The translations under genes were made by a program, and so were the position numbers. A stretch of 12,207 bases of DNA from Pseudomonadota bacterium (GTDB lineage Bacteria; Pseudomonadota; Alphaproteobacteria; CACIAM-22H2). The notes under the pieces are model-generated. The model made no database searches and was not told where the DNA came from. It worked only from the letters and a program-made list of their open reading frames with translations. Shown here one piece after another: positions 11,860-12,207 of this stretch (its first letter is position 1; every line of letters begins with the position of its first letter). The DNA lies in the NCBI GenBank assembly GCA_020161965.1, contig JAIUNH010000062.1, forward strand, positions 1 to 12,207, in the 5' to 3' direction.

Positions 11860-12207
11860 ATGTTCGACCAGCTCGGCACAAAACTCGGCGCGGTATTCGA
11901 CAAGCTGCGCGGCCGCGGTGTGATCACCGAGGCCGACGTCGATACGGCATTGCGCGAAGTGCGTCTGGCGCTGCTCGAAGCCGACGTCGCCTTGCAGGTG
12001 GTGAAGGATTTCATCGCCGCCGTGCGCTTCGAAGCGATCGGCCAGCAGGTCGTGCGCTCGGTCACGCCGGGCCAGATGGTCGTCAAGATCGTCCACGACA
12101 AGCTGATCGAAACGCTCGGCTCGACCGCGACCGACGTCAATCTGCGTGCGGCCGCACCCATTCCGTATTTGATGCTGGGCCTGCAAGGCTCCGGCAAGAC
12201 GACGACG
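11860..12207 (+). CDS. ffh: Signal recognition particle protein Ffh, N-terminal part (cut by the window end)
   Basis: Ffh is the GTPase of the SRP: with 4.5S RNA it binds signal sequences on ribosomes and docks with FtsY. The 116 codons visible encode the helical N domain starting MFDQLGTKLGAVFDKLRGRG, the ALLEADVALQVVKDF segment (about 38-52), and the P-loop GLQGSGKTTT at 107-116, where the window ends. The remaining G domain and the Met-rich M domain are outside. The ATG at 11860 gives the normal family N-terminus. An SD is weak; GAGG at 11841-11844 is 15 nt away. The gene is preceded by a structured leader with an intrinsic terminator, and it diverges from vapBC-dapF-mtaB-ftsY. Confidence 0.95.
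   Translation, partial: MFDQLGTKLGAVFDKLRGRGVITEADVDTALREVRLALLEADVALQVVKDFIAAVRFEAIGQQVVRSVTPGQMVVKIVHDKLIETLGSTATDVNLRAAAPIPYLMLGLQGSGKTTT

Overview
This GC-rich window looks like the chromosome of an alphaproteobacterium, probably Rhodospirillales-like. The evidence is the gene content (a dapF-mtaB-ftsY cluster divergent from ffh, a short FtsY without the acidic A domain, a DUF2336 protein, a chemoreceptor with a C-terminal PilZ domain) and CtrA-type TTAA-N7-TTAA boxes. No rRNA, tRNA, transposase, CRISPR array or phage gene was seen. All product names come from reading the translations; no database search was run.

Left part (1-4137). The 3' part of pgk is followed by a ureidoglycolate lyase-family gene whose Shine-Dalgarno (SD) sequence lies inside a perfect hairpin. 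It converges on a large chemoreceptor (Cache-HAMP-MA-PilZ), with a 10-bp inverted repeat over the lyase stop codon. The chemoreceptor has a near-consensus CtrA box and a good SD upstream.

Middle part (4084-7880). A DUF2336 gene ends in an 18-bp tandem repeat that carries its stop codon. A noncoding stretch upstream of it ends in a perfect CtrA box placed as the -35 region of a leaderless-type promoter for an 80-residue unknown protein. A NUDIX hydrolase follows, overlapping the tail of a convergent EamA transporter by 14 bp. The next 629 bp hold a compact minus-strand unit not visible as an ordinary ORF: promoter-like TTGACA, leader hairpin, a 16-codon gene for the peptide MAAKKKAKKKAAKKKK with a perfect SD, a second hairpin, and a strong intrinsic terminator.

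Right part (7881-12207). dapF, mtaB and ftsY are joined by two ATGA stop/start overlaps. Upstream on the same strand lies a vapBC toxin-antitoxin pair (GTGA overlap) with four GATATC palindromes at exact 9-bp spacing at the vapB start. Past a perfect 18-bp palindrome, ffh starts divergently and runs off the window. Its 5' leader contains a sigma70-like promoter and an intrinsic terminator before the start codon, so it encodes either an attenuator or a separate small RNA. The two protein partners of signal recognition particle targeting, Ffh and FtsY, thus sit on opposite sides of a toxin-antitoxin insertion.

The most interesting points are the possible CtrA-controlled set (chemoreceptor-PilZ, small protein, perhaps DUF2336), the polylysine micro-gene transcript, and the terminated RNA in front of ffh.
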